Below, in pieces: positions 1 through 10,018 of a DNA stretch of 64,000 bases. Both the position numbers and the translations under genes were made by a program. Numbering within the stretch: the first letter of the stretch is position 1; each line of letters opens with the position of its first letter. Origin of the DNA: Anaspis maculata (Eukaryota > Arthropoda > Insecta > Coleoptera > Scraptiidae); NCBI GenBank assembly GCA_949128115.1, contig OX421962.1, forward strand, positions 39,517,745 to 39,581,744. The letters run 5' to 3'. Below the pieces are notes generated by a model that was given only the letters and a program-made list of their open reading frames with translations, was not told the origin of the DNA and made no database searches.

Positions 1-621
1 AGGAATTCAAACACTACCCTGTACTTTAAGGCCAACCTCGTCTTCTTTGTGGCGAAAATTCAAGAGAAAAAAATTCTTCCTCGAACGGGAGCTTCTTGAC
101 AATTCAAAAATTTTGCACTATCTTATTGAACACCCTGTACAAAATTTATGTGAATTATCTAGTGTCTTGCAAATTCACGGACTGATACCCAAAGGATCAA
201 GCCAACGGACACTTCCAACATAATGCAAATTCCGAGGCAAATTCATTGTAGTAATCCAAATTCAGATCAAATTGAAAAAGAACAAATTTTTTTGGAACGA
301 CGTATTGATTTGTGCGTAGTTTACTTTACGTTACTAATGCATTCATTATTACATCAAAAGTGGTGTTTTAATGAAGAATATTATTAAACTGCTTTTCAAC
401 CAATAGCAACGATTTATTGGCAATAGAAGGTAGGCGAACGTCAGTGCGAAGGTGTCAGCTGTCAAACGTTTCTATTTTTAGCAGCCAGAATTTTTACAAT
501 TTCTGGGCCATTATCAGAGTGAAGTAGATAAAATAGTATATTACACTTGTTTAATAAGACGTATTGTCACACTCCTTCCTTTGGAACACTCTTCGCAAGC
601 TCGTCGTGCCCCAAAACCAGT
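1..621. other. Unannotated AT-rich sequence
   Basis: No gene or complete repeat is supported here. Short strings ending in ACCCTGTAC occur near positions 15-25 and 130-140. They resemble the ends of several inverted-repeat families elsewhere in the window, so part of this stretch may be a decayed element, but no matching ends or target duplication could be paired. Confidence 0.4.
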
Positions 622-629
622 TGTGTGAC

Positions 630-875
630 CAGGGCCGGCTTGAGAGGTGTGGCGAGCGAGGCGACCGCCTCGGGCACCAAACTTTGGGGGGCGCCTGGGC
701 GCCCTTTATCTCTCTATTATCTCGAAAAAATGTCGGCTGCGCCGCTTTTCCACTCACAGTTTGTGCAATTTTCAATTATTATCAACATTATTGCGAGCAT
801 TGAGATGCTATTTTTTCATTCATGGCGCATTACAGAACTTTGCCTTGGGCGCCAAAAGCTGTAAAGCCGGCCCTG
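630..875. mobile_element. hAT-type MITE with 8-bp target-site duplication
   Basis: A 246-bp non-autonomous element. It begins CAGGGCCGGCTT and ends with the exact reverse complement, AAGCCGGCCCTG, a 12-bp perfect terminal inverted repeat. It is flanked by TGTGTGAC (622-629) and CGTGTGAC (876-883), an 8-bp target duplication with one mismatch. CAGGG-type ends plus 8-bp duplications are the hallmark of the hAT superfamily. The interior is rich in GGCGCC and GGCGAGC strings and has no transposase; small ORFs crossing it on both strands are incidental. It would have been mobilised by a hAT transposase in trans. Assignment to hAT rests on the ends and duplication only. Confidence 0.88.
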
Positions 876-883
876 CGTGTGAC

Positions 884-1339
884 AATAAGTACTATGTCCT
901 ATGAAACTCGTATAATAATATACTTATTCTGTATTCATTTTAAAATTTACGATAGACTTTAACTATTACTTACTTTATTAGTAGGTATGTATTACATGAG
1001 CGACCAAGATTGAGCTTTTGGATGAAGTGTTATTTTCTACATTATGTACTTACCTACCGACTTAAGTATGTAAATATTTTATTATTATTGCTATATTATG
1101 CCGACTCGATTGCCGACTTTTACGAGTACTCATTAGAATAGGAATAGAATAGAAATCATAATTAGAACACAGGTTAGTAAAAACTCGAAAAGTCACGGAA
1201 AATGCAAAAATTGAAGTAAAATTTGAATTGTAATATCATTTGAATAGAACTCCCACCACGTTGCCACTAACCCATAAGAACATGAAAGCAAACTTTCCAA
1301 AACTCTTCAATAGAGGCAACAGCTGTGATGGACATGAAG
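884..1339. other. AT-rich upstream sequence, nothing recognised
   Basis: No ORF, repeat or RNA gene is supported. Because it lies just upstream of the CpG-rich island, it may carry distal promoter elements, but no specific motif stands out. Confidence 0.4.
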
Positions 1340-1341
1340 GG

Positions 1342-2055
1342 TTATTTCCTGGAGCCCTGACTGATGAGTAAGCTCGGCTCGAGTGTGTCACCTAGCCAGG
1401 AGCAGCGCTTTCGACAGGTAGGTACGGTACGACCGGTGCCGGTACGGCCAAGGTAGAGGTGGTGGCGGCGGCGGCGACGGCGACGTCGGTGGCGGCGTCG
1501 CATGGCGCATGATTGCCAAAGGTGCGCGCGCGGTGCCGGCTGCCTACCTGTCGGGCGGCGCGGGTGGCAGTCTGAGGCAAGCACCGGCTGCGACACCACC
1601 CCTGGCGCCGCCACCACCGCGATCAGAGCACTGCAACACCTACTCACCTGAGTGCCCCACCCCCACCTGACCCTCCGGCACGGCTTGCCGCTGCGAAACC
1701 GCGCCACAGTCTAGCAGCGACCGCCAGCGGGACCGGAACGGATCCTGCCAGATTAATATATTGTAGTAGTACGCCGCTCTGTAATAATAACAAAACAATT
1801 CAAAACAAACACAAGCAAGCACTTCTTCTGCTGCCGCCGCCGCAAGAATCTAGAGCAGTAGTAGCAGCCAGCAGTAGCGACCGCCGCCAACGAAAAGTAG
1901 TCAAGCCGTGCCGCCGCTGTCTTCTCCGGTGTCCGGGTGTGTGAGAGTAGTTGTCGTTTTTGCAAGAAATTGCCGTTTTCGCAGTGCATGTGCCAGCGGA
2001 AGAAGGACGTCGGCGTGAGCGTTGCCGCCGCCACCGGGACTTACTAGCGTGAATC
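1342..2055 (+). promoter_or_regulatory. CpG-rich promoter / 5' leader region
   Basis: Base composition changes abruptly to CpG- and GGC/GCC-rich (for example the triplet-rich run at about 1455-1500 and repeats at 1830-2035), unlike the AT-rich surroundings. An AT-rich island at about 1750-1825, with runs such as AACAAAACAATT and AAACAAACAC, looks like a typical insect 5' UTR or core-promoter neighbourhood. The region leads into the GC3-rich exon at 2056. ORFs on the minus strand here (arginine- and histidine-rich) are composition artefacts. The transcription start site cannot be fixed from sequence alone; CAGE or RNA-seq would show it. Confidence 0.5.
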
Positions 2056-2280
2056 GTGGAGACCGCCTTCAACACCACGAAGAGAGGCCGGCATCCTCTG
2101 GGCGACGACCTGTCCCCTGCGCCTGCCGCCACTCCGCCGTCTCTCAAGCGGGCCCGCCACGACTCGACCGGGTCGAGCAGCCCCCTAGTCACCAACCTCG
2201 ACCAGGACATGGAAGCGCCCCTCGGCGTAGCGCTCAGCCAAAGCATGGACTCTGTCAACACAAACAACGGAGAGGAAGAG
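2056..2280 (+). CDS. First coding exon of an unrecognised nuclear-protein gene; apparent GTG start
   Basis: A 75-codon open segment in frame from 2056 to the donor GAG|gtgagt at 2281, ending exactly on a codon boundary (phase 0). Codons strongly prefer G or C in the third position, which argues for real coding sequence rather than leader. The product has two basic clusters (KRGR near residue 9 and LKRARHD near residue 31), an SP/TP-rich linker, and an acidic C-terminal end (NGEEE), as in disordered N-termini of nuclear proteins. The frame opens at GTG with A at -3 and G at +4; a TGA lies in the same frame at 2050-2052 and no better splice acceptor removes it. The first in-frame ATG is codon 52 (2209), also in good context. 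Options are genuine non-AUG initiation, an ATG-to-GTG variant or sequencing error, or use of the internal ATG. The family is not recognised. Its likely partner exon is at 26131. Confidence 0.6.
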
Positions 2281-3415
2281 GTGAGTGTCCTCGGCCCGCG
2301 ACAGCGGCCCCAGACGGCGTGTCTTCCGGGCACCCGGAACAAAGGATATACCCCCTTGTCGTTTAGGTATAGTTGCGCGCCAACTGGCCAGCGGCCAAAA
2401 GCTCCCGACTTCCTGCAGCAGCAACTGCATGCAGGTGGTTGCTTGCTCGCGGAAGGACGACAGCCCGCTCCGTCCTAAGCAAACCAAAACATCCAAATCC
2501 ACCGTGGTCAGCGCCAGAAACCGCATACGGAAATCCTCCGTTCCGTAGTCTGTGTTTACCCAACGAATATCTCCCGGTGATTGCGTTAGACAACGCGGCG
2601 GTTTTTCAAGCTGGAGGGTTTCGCGCTAAGGACAGTATTCACTACCAGAACCTCACCCAGTTGCATTGCATAACACAATCGCAGGATCGAAACCTCGATG
2701 TCATGATCTACGACTTGCCGCAACGACTTGATACAGATCATGTTGATGTATGTAAATAGGTACCCGGGGACTTCGGCGTAGGTATCTACATGCTGCAAGA
2801 AGTAGAAGGTACCTACCAGCGTTGCCGGGTGGGCGTGACTCTCACGCTTCTTTGTCATAGCACTTGGAGCGCATTGTTTTGATGTTCGCATTGCTTTTGA
2901 TTCTGTTCAAGTGGCTTTACAAGTAAAACTGGTACTGGATTCCGCAAACTGGATTTAATCATAGGCAAGAGGCCGCCGGTAGCACCAGCTATATCGATTC
3001 GATTCCGTAGAAAATGTCAAAATTTTTGACTTGTGCATGAGTTCCGAGAAGCTATCGTAGGTTGATTCATGTGCTTCTTATTTATAATCAACAACAAGGT
3101 GTGCCATTTGAAAACACATTAGTTACATGCCAAAATGTCATTGAATCCTTCCGCTATTTCTGTCACATTATTATTTCTTCTTGGTTCCTAGGACATGAAT
3201 TTTGTTTGAAAATTAGGAACCAATTTGGGGGGAACATCTAAACAAAGTCTAGAAGTCGAATATAATGTTTTAATATTCTATAGAGGGCGGGGCGTAGCAA
3301 ATTTTAATAAAAAAATTATAACTTGCATTGATTACTCGCTTGAATGAAATATTGCCGGCATTTTTATAAAACACGTTTTGCTCAAATTATTTACTTACCA
3401 CAGTTAAGTAACTAA

Positions 3416-3663
3416 TGCCCGTATTCATAGTCGTTGTCATGTTGTCAAGTGCACCTTGTCCAAGTACCACTTTCAATCAAGCTGTATAACTTAAGTACAA
3501 ATTCTGTTTCATAGACATAACTCCGGCTTTCCTCGAGGAATACTATTTCACGGGAATAGCCAAAAATATGTCCATGAAACAGAAATCGTACTTGAGTCAC
3601 AGCTTGATAAAAAGTGTTACTTGAATAAGAAGGTGCACTTAACAGCGACTATGAATACGGGCA
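3416..3663. mobile_element. PIF/Harbinger-like foldback MITE with TAA duplication
   Basis: A 248-bp element beginning TGCCCGTATTCATAGTCG and ending with its reverse complement. The inverted arms continue with about 85% identity for roughly 110 bp on each side (3416-3525 and 3560-3663), leaving a loop of about 35 bp that includes a CTCGAG-like core. It is flanked directly by TAA on both sides (3413-3415 and 3664-3666). A 3-bp TWA-type duplication with long inverted ends fits a PIF/Harbinger-mobilised MITE. It has no coding capacity. Transcribed, it would form a near-complete hairpin. Confidence 0.82.
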
Positions 3664-3838
3664 TAAGGCCCAGTTGCTCACTTTCAGTTTAGCTTTAAAC
3701 CCGGTTACTGTGGAAATGATAATAATTGTTGTAGTAAGTAGTTCTCTGACAACCTGTCTGGGCCCAAGTTTGTTCTGTAGGCACGCACCAAAAAAAAATC
3801 ATGAAAGTTAGGGAAGATTTTGCAAGAGTACCTATCGT

Positions 3839-4352
3839 GTGATCAAATTAATTCTAAATTTGGGTAGGCTGTGGGAGGAGCTTGTGGTGTGGTAGTTAGC
3901 GCGTTCGACTACCACTCCAGAGGTCGCGGGTTCGATTTCCGCCGGGGACGGATTTTCGGCCTCGAAAACAAGCTTCTTGGTTTAGTTGGAATGCGACGCG
4001 GCGCCGTATGTCGCATAGCACGTAAAATACGAACGATGGTGCCGACCCCATGCGATGTTGGTGGTCGTTAAAAATCTCTACCCTGTGTTGGAATCGAGGT
4101 TGGAACACACAGAGGTTCGACAAAATTTCTGGTATAGTGGAGGAAAGCATTCACCGGCGTCGGTGTTAGGCCTCGTTGCGTGAATAGGCCGACGTTTACG
4201 TTAATACGTAAACGTATTAATAGTACGTTAATAGTTATATACGTTATAAACGAATAAAAAAAAGGCAGGCTGTGGCATGGTCAAGTTCAGGGATACGATG
4301 CTGCGTTTGGCTATGGGTACAGCCTGCCTGAATTAAGAATTATACTGATCAT
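3839..4352. mobile_element. Small hairpin element (copy A), split by a SINE
   Basis: The left part (3839-3874) starts GTGATCAAATTAATTC and carries AGGCTGTGG. The right part (4267-4352) resumes with AGGCTGTGG, then a loop containing TGGTCAAGTTC and GTTTGGCTATGG, the complementary stem ACAGCCTGCCT, and an outer GAATTA...TGATCAT arm. An uninterrupted relative lies at 50657-50768 with the same order: outer arm, AGGCAGGCTGT stem, TGGTCAA...TTTGGCTA loop, CAGCCTGCCT stem, outer arm. The insertion between the halves is the SINE at 3875-4266. Stem and loop similarity between the two copies is visible by eye. Superfamily unknown. Confidence 0.7.
3875..4266 (+). mobile_element. tRNA-derived SINE, nested in a hairpin element
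   Basis: The 5' end is tRNA-like. An A-box region GTGGTAGTTAGCGCG lies at about 3888-3902 and a B-box GGTTCGATTTCC at 3929-3940, spaced as in a pol III internal promoter. A tRNA-unrelated body follows, and an A-rich tail (AATAAAAAAAA) ends at about 4263. AGGCTGTGG flanks it on both sides (3866-3874 and 4267-4275), a 9-bp target duplication whose sequence belongs to the interrupted hairpin element. The anticodon-arm region does not fold as an intact tRNA, so this is a SINE, not a tRNA gene. ORFs spanning it are incidental. Confidence 0.8.
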
Positions 4353-4659
4353 ATAAGAGGGGGGGGGGGAAGTTGTTTCCTTTTTTTATTTTCGTCAGAT
4401 TTACGAGAGAAACAGAAACAGAATTAAGAGAAAAAATTTAACTTTACAGTATCTGTACCGAAAATACAGTTTTCTTAAAAAAACGCCCGCAAAAGAATTT
4501 ATGGAAGCGAATCATTTTTCCTGTTCTATTGCAATTATTTTTCTAAAAAAATAGAATGAACCTACAAGCTGGTCACATTGACTTCTATCAAATGTGTAAA
4601 AAAATATTTTTCAATTTCTTATTACATAATTGAGAAAAAAACAAACTTATTTGTCGTTT

Positions 4660-4745
4660 TTTTTTCGGTGGAAGTATTTATTTTTTGATGCCTTACCATC
4701 TCCTATAATTTTGTCAAAAAAGTGTAACACGCTGTATGGTACATA
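4660..4745. repeat. Dispersed repeat ending in an AACACsCTGTAT motif, copy 1
   Basis: It shares a co-linear block with 15390-15478: an AGTATTTATTTTTTGATGC-like stretch, then CATCTCCT, then GACAAAAAAGTGAAACACCCTGTATAGTAC (here slightly diverged). This is a direct repeat pair and probably the end of a larger unrecognised element family. Confidence 0.55.
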
Positions 4746-5312
4746 CATATATTAAATTGAAGACCCACTGAAAACGTTCACTTTTTCCTCTCTAGTCTGT
4801 TCTAACAAGTTTACTGAAATCCCATCAGATAGTGAAGTTGAGAGAAGGCAAAGAAGAGAGTGGGCAAAGAATGGTGTTCCTCCTTCAACCAAATTTCTTC
4901 ACATTCACAATATGCCTCTTCAAGAAAATGCGCTACTGAGACTCACGCACGTGTAGGCATACTCACTGGTCAATTTTCTCAATTTTTTTTTGAGTGTCAT
5001 ACATTTTTGTAATCAGGATAACAGTGTGCATCGATTGTGGTAATAAAATACAGGCTGTTTCGGAAAAATGCGAAAAAATGGCGACTCTCTGTATGTGGCA
5101 CGAAATGGAAAATTATACTTGACATATTCAGAAACTACAAAAAAAATTGTTCCAGGGAAGTTTTTTCTCTTTTGAATTGTCATGAAGGGATAGTTTTTCA
5201 CCCTTTAGTTTTTCAGGGGTAGTTTTTTTTTTAGGGATAGTATCAGTCTCGCGTGAACACCCTGTACCTAATTTCCTCATCTGAAATAACAGCTTTAGCG
5301 ATGGTTTTGACA

Positions 5313-6390
5313 TAAACTGCTGGACAACGAAGTTGTCGGTATCGGAAAAATGGTTCGACTTTGGAGACCAATATCTCCTGATTCCGAATGCGATTTCCAT
5401 TTTGTTTGTTGCATTGTTTAGCCTAATATTTCCATAACTCATCCTATAATAGTGAATGTTGATAAACTTCATGCAAATTTTTTACAGAGTGATACGTAAA
5501 ATGGTGTAAAATTGCAACGACTTCATCCTACCCCCATTTTTCAAAAATATATTTTTTCAACATTCTAATACAAAAATCATGTAGTGTGGTGTCTTTATCT
5601 CGAAACGGTTTTGGAATTACTCAGATTGGAGTCGAACGTTGAAGATATAAATTTTTATGTTGAATGTTTGTACATTTACGAAGCTTAGGCATAGCACAAG
5701 CACAAAAAATATAACCTCCAGGGGGGCTTCGCTTCACTCGGAGACTGAAGTTTTACATCGTCACCATCGTTACAAGGGGCTTCAACTTGCAAATAGAACA
5801 TGTTTCACATCTAAAATTCTGATGAAATTCTGACGAAATTCAACGTACGAAAAACAGGCAGTGACAAGCACTAAAAAAAGAGCCCCCTGCTTGGCCCCAC
5901 ACCAAATTTTCGGGTTGTGTTGAGAGTAGAATTGTCCTGGACTGTTGTAGAAACAAATTTGCTCATTGTCAATATCCATCCGTTCATTAAAAGTGATTAA
6001 ATATCGCGTGGCAACAAGGCAAATATGTAACATTCACCATAAAAATATATATCTTCAATGTTAGACTTCCAATCTGGGTAGTTCCAAAACTGTTTTGAAA
6101 TAATAGGTACACGACACTTCATGACTTTTGTATTATATTACCTAAAAAATTTTTTTTCGGCAAATGGGGGGTACGATGAAGTCGGTGCAATTTTGCAGCA
6201 TTTCTCGTATCACCCTGTAGATATTTTACATAAAGTTTTTTAACGTTCACCTTCACAGGATAGGTTACGGAAACATTAGGCTCATTAACACAACAAACAA
6301 AATGGAAATCACATTCGGGATTCAGAAGTTATTGGTCTTCAAAGTCGAACCATTTTTCCGATACCGACAACTTCGTTATCCAGCAGTTTA
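5313..6390. mobile_element. 1.1-kb foldback element with about 360-bp arms
   Basis: The left arm (5313-5674) and right arm (6024-6390) are inverted copies with many substitutions but clear co-linearity. The left starts TAAACTGCTGGACAACGAAG and the right ends with its diverged complement. Inner landmarks pair in order: the GATACG...GCAACGACTTCATC block (5490-5530) with 6170-6215, and the GAAGATATAAA block with 6045-6060. Each tip carries a small hairpin, GACAACGAAGTTGTC. The loop (5675-6023) has no recognised content. The termini and the motif GGTTCGACTTTGGA resemble the element at 41529-41930, so they belong to one family. No transposase is present. Confidence 0.78.
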
Positions 6391-9300
6391 AACAAACTTT
6401 TAAACGTCAGATTTTTTATTATTTACTCCTCAATTTTTTGTGAAACCTTCATTGTTCCAAATTGAAAGTTTTTGAAAAGACAATAATTGTATTCGTAGGA
6501 AAATTTTCCATTTGAAGATCAGATATACGGGGATTCATTTGAATATCAAAATTTGATGTCCGGATACTTCCGGAAGTTCAAGCACTGTATAACTGTGATG
6601 CAAAGATAGCAACAAAGCTTCTAACTACTCCAAAAAAATATAAAATATATAGAAAACAGTTTTAGTCTGTGGCAATTGAAAGCCAAAACACATTTACAAG
6701 AGTAGACTTTTTGACAGATCACCTAGGCTAAATTGAATTGTTTCTTAACATAACTCTCGATCTTTCACAAGAAGCTGTCCGGAGAAGATGTTTTCTAGAG
6801 CTATTTTGAGCTCCCCATATATGTATTCACAAGCTATTTCATATTTTGATATCTGACATAAAATCTAAAAATATAACGTGTAATTTCAGTCGATAAAAGT
6901 GTTAACCTGGGCTTTCTTCTTTCATGTTACCAACGGCATTTGAATTTAAGCTCTGTTCGTTGATAAAAATTTTAAGATTAAACTTGCAGCAAGTCTGATT
7001 CGAAGCACACGAATATCAACTTATTCAAGGTTTATTGATTTGACTTATAGAACTTTTTAAAAATTACCCGGCTTACCAGTTTCACCGCGTTGCAAGCTTA
7101 TTCTTATAGGTAATGTCCTCAGAGGTAATCTAGATTAGATTTGCTCCAGTGGCCTTTGGTAACTTCCTTATAATTCACACCGATCATTTTCAAGGTAACA
7201 AAATAAGCAAGAAATATTATGAATAGCAAGCTGATAAACAAAACACTCTGTTGCAATTTTATCAGCTGACATAATATGAGTAGGTTGTGGAACTCAAACT
7301 TGATACATTTCACCCGACCAATTAAAAAGTTCTGCCTAAAACTGGAAATTGGAGAACGGAAATTATAATTGAAACACGTCGGTCGCGTTGCGCATATCTA
7401 GGTAGTGTTTAATTTTGTTGAATAAATGAGGTGATTAACTTGAGTATTTATTTTTGTAACTAGGTTCCCACTAAGGTAACTACTCTGCGTATTGACACGA
7501 ACTAAGACTGTTGGCGCAGACAAATTTTCGGACATGTCATTGCGACATTCGGACAAAATTTTGAAGAGTAACAGGTAACAGCTGCCTAAGATTCCGTGCC
7601 TGCTACTGAAATACGCACAAAAATAGGAATACAATTGGAATACAAATCAAAAGCCAGAAGGAGTTGCGGACTTTGAAAGCGACTTTTGTTATTAAAAACC
7701 GATTATTAATTTCCAAGAGGCAAGAGCACTACCAACTGCCGAGGTCAGCTGTTGCTTCTCATTTCTCTACATTTTTGTATATTTATCGTTTATCGTTGGT
7801 TGAATGGTCCAACACAATGCCTTTTGTACCAAATCGACGTCTTACAAGTCTAATCTAAGTTTGTGAATCGAAATTTTATGGGGAAATAAAATTCGAAACA
7901 CTATACCTACAGTTAAATAGAGGTTATAAAACCTTCGTCGCGATATGGAAGGATATTATCTGAATTTCTGGTGTGCGCGTTTGTTCTATCAAACTGTTCC
8001 GTCAACTCTTTCCATTTTACGTCAGATCTTTCCTTTTTCGAACACGCACAAATTAGCTTTTAATCGAACGAATTTCAAAAACCGTCCGGTACAACTCAAT
8101 TTCATTACAATTTCAGCTGATGCGAAAACCATAAGATCCGCGTAGTTGAGTTGCGGATTTCATGCAGCGCAACTTAAAACTTTTAGTGTTCCAGCGGCAA
8201 CTTCCATAACTAAGCTGCGCCGCGGCGTTTTCAATCTCCATTTACCTGCCTTGCTTATACTTCCAATTAATTTTCAATTTGTTTAAATGCTTGCGCAAAA
8301 TCCCCAACAAACGCTTTTTGCGCGCGCGGAATTGCGGAATTTGGCCGTTTTCTTTTCAATAATAAATATACCTACCACTTTTAGATACGCCATCACCGCA
8401 CAATACCGTGCGGTGCCGTGTGGTACCATTATAAAATGGTTTGCACAACAATGCTGGCGAAATAAAAAAAAAGTCTATTGCAAAAGCGCCCATAGCAGAC
8501 CCAATTTCCAGGCGTTTGTGAAATAAAAGTTTCGGAAGCGTTTTTCCTCGCGGTGGTGGAAGGATACGCACGCGGGGCGGTGGGTTCAAAATTGATGAAA
8601 GAAAGAGAACAGGTACAGAGCTATTGAATTTAATCCCTCATTATGTCCCTAATGACTCCGAACAATCACAATGAATATGGAGGAAATTGAATGGGGGTTA
8701 CAACCAAAGACCTGTTACAACACATTTGGTCATTCATCAAGTTGGAATGATATCTGACTTCTAAACCTACATCTAGGTAGGTAGCTACTCAAATTATTCA
8801 AAATATAGTAGGTACGTAATCGTGTTTATTTGTTTTGTTGAGCAGAACATGCAGTAATCTCAGTGACGCATTGTTGTATTTTTATCACTTCCTTGCGTTT
8901 TATAGTTTGAACTTAAATACCGAAACTGCATTGAAAGAAAATTGGCAGTTTTAAAACTGCAGTTATTATTTTAACAATGCTTCACGTAGAATGCTAACGA
9001 ATATCAATCGAAAGTAAGTAGATATATTATGAGATCTGTTTTTCTGACATCCATGCTGTCAGTGTCAGATTCTGAAGTTTTTGTTTTTACACCGTTTACA
9101 GTAACCCATTACACTTGTCAAACTGTCAAAAATAATTTTCGAATCCTGACAGTGTGACGCTGGCCGCACAATGTCGATTCCAAAAATTTGTTTGCCTGGC
9201 CATGAAGGTTAAACATTGTCAAAAAAGCCTTAACGTCATAGCTACTTGATTTTTATTTCAATCATAGTAACTTCGACACGACACAAGACACAAGACAAAT

Positions 9301-9771
9301 TATTCACAAATAATGCCCTCCTATCTGACAACGATTGTTTTTCACAACGATGCGATGGGCCCCAACGCCTGCTTCAAAGCCTGCAAGCCAAGCAACCATA
9401 GTCAGATCTCAGATGCAGGCTGATTTTGAAACTGGCAGCCTGGCAGAAGAAAATCACTCCCTTATGTTATGCGGTCCGGTCCGTTCAGATATAACGTAAT
9501 AAAACGTTGAAGGCACAACGGGCATCAAGGACGGAGTTGAATTGGCAAAATAAGGCGTTACGGAATCAATCGCGGTGGGTTTATTCCTTGCCAAAAATTT
9601 ACCATTAAGGTCTCTTTCGAAAGCTACAAAGATGTACTTTAGTTTGAGTTTATTGGCATTTCCAAAATCCAAAAAAAAAATTGAAAATTTTGAAATTTGA
9701 AAAAATTATTTTGAGATTTCAGGAATCCCAATGGGCTCAAAGCAAAGTACACCCTTAGCTCTCGAAATAGA
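6391..9771. other. Intronic sequence without recognised features
   Basis: AT-rich with only short ORFs of no recognisable content. Short palindromes occur (for example around 8945-8960, GCAGTTTTAAAACTGC), and simple TAGGTAGG runs near 8775, but nothing could be assigned to an element. Confidence 0.4.
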
Positions 9772-9786
9772 CCTGAATGGTAAATT

Positions 9787-10003
9787 AAAAAAGAAAAAAA
9801 AAAGAATATTTTCCTCCTTCTCGGCTTATCAGCGCCATATGAGTTTTTTAGCCTTTTTTATTGATACATAACAGTAAATTATTACATATGAATTAAAATA
9901 TACGCAAATTTTTGAACAAACCAAAACATCCATGACTGACCGGGATTTGAACCCGCGCCATCCGCACCACAGACGGCAGACGACCGACTTTGCTATAGGG
10001 CCG
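9787..10003 (-). mobile_element. tRNA-derived SINE with 15-bp target duplication
   Basis: Read on the minus strand it starts with a tRNA-like head. The A-box complement lies at 9981-9997 and the B-box GGTTCAAATCCC at 9942-9953, followed by a body. CCTGAATGGTAAATT occurs directly on both sides (9772-9786 and 10004-10018), a perfect 15-bp target duplication. The tail next to the left duplication reads as a long T-rich run on the SINE strand (A-rich on plus), unusual for an A-tailed SINE and perhaps derived from a pol III terminator-type end. It is not a functional tRNA gene, because the anticodon arm is not well formed. Confidence 0.8.
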
Positions 10004-10018
10004 TCCTGAATGGTAAAT

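Noticed and set aside
1342..2342. Minus-strand ORFs of 121 and 180 codons in the CpG island
   Set aside because: Arginine- and serine-rich translations of GC-rich leader and exon sequence. The plus-strand frame from 2056 has better codon use and a proper donor.
3888..3960. A tRNA gene
   Set aside because: A- and B-boxes are present, but acceptor and anticodon arms do not pair properly. The unit has a long body, an A-rich tail and a target duplication, so it is a SINE. The same applies to 9930-10003 and 18095-18167.
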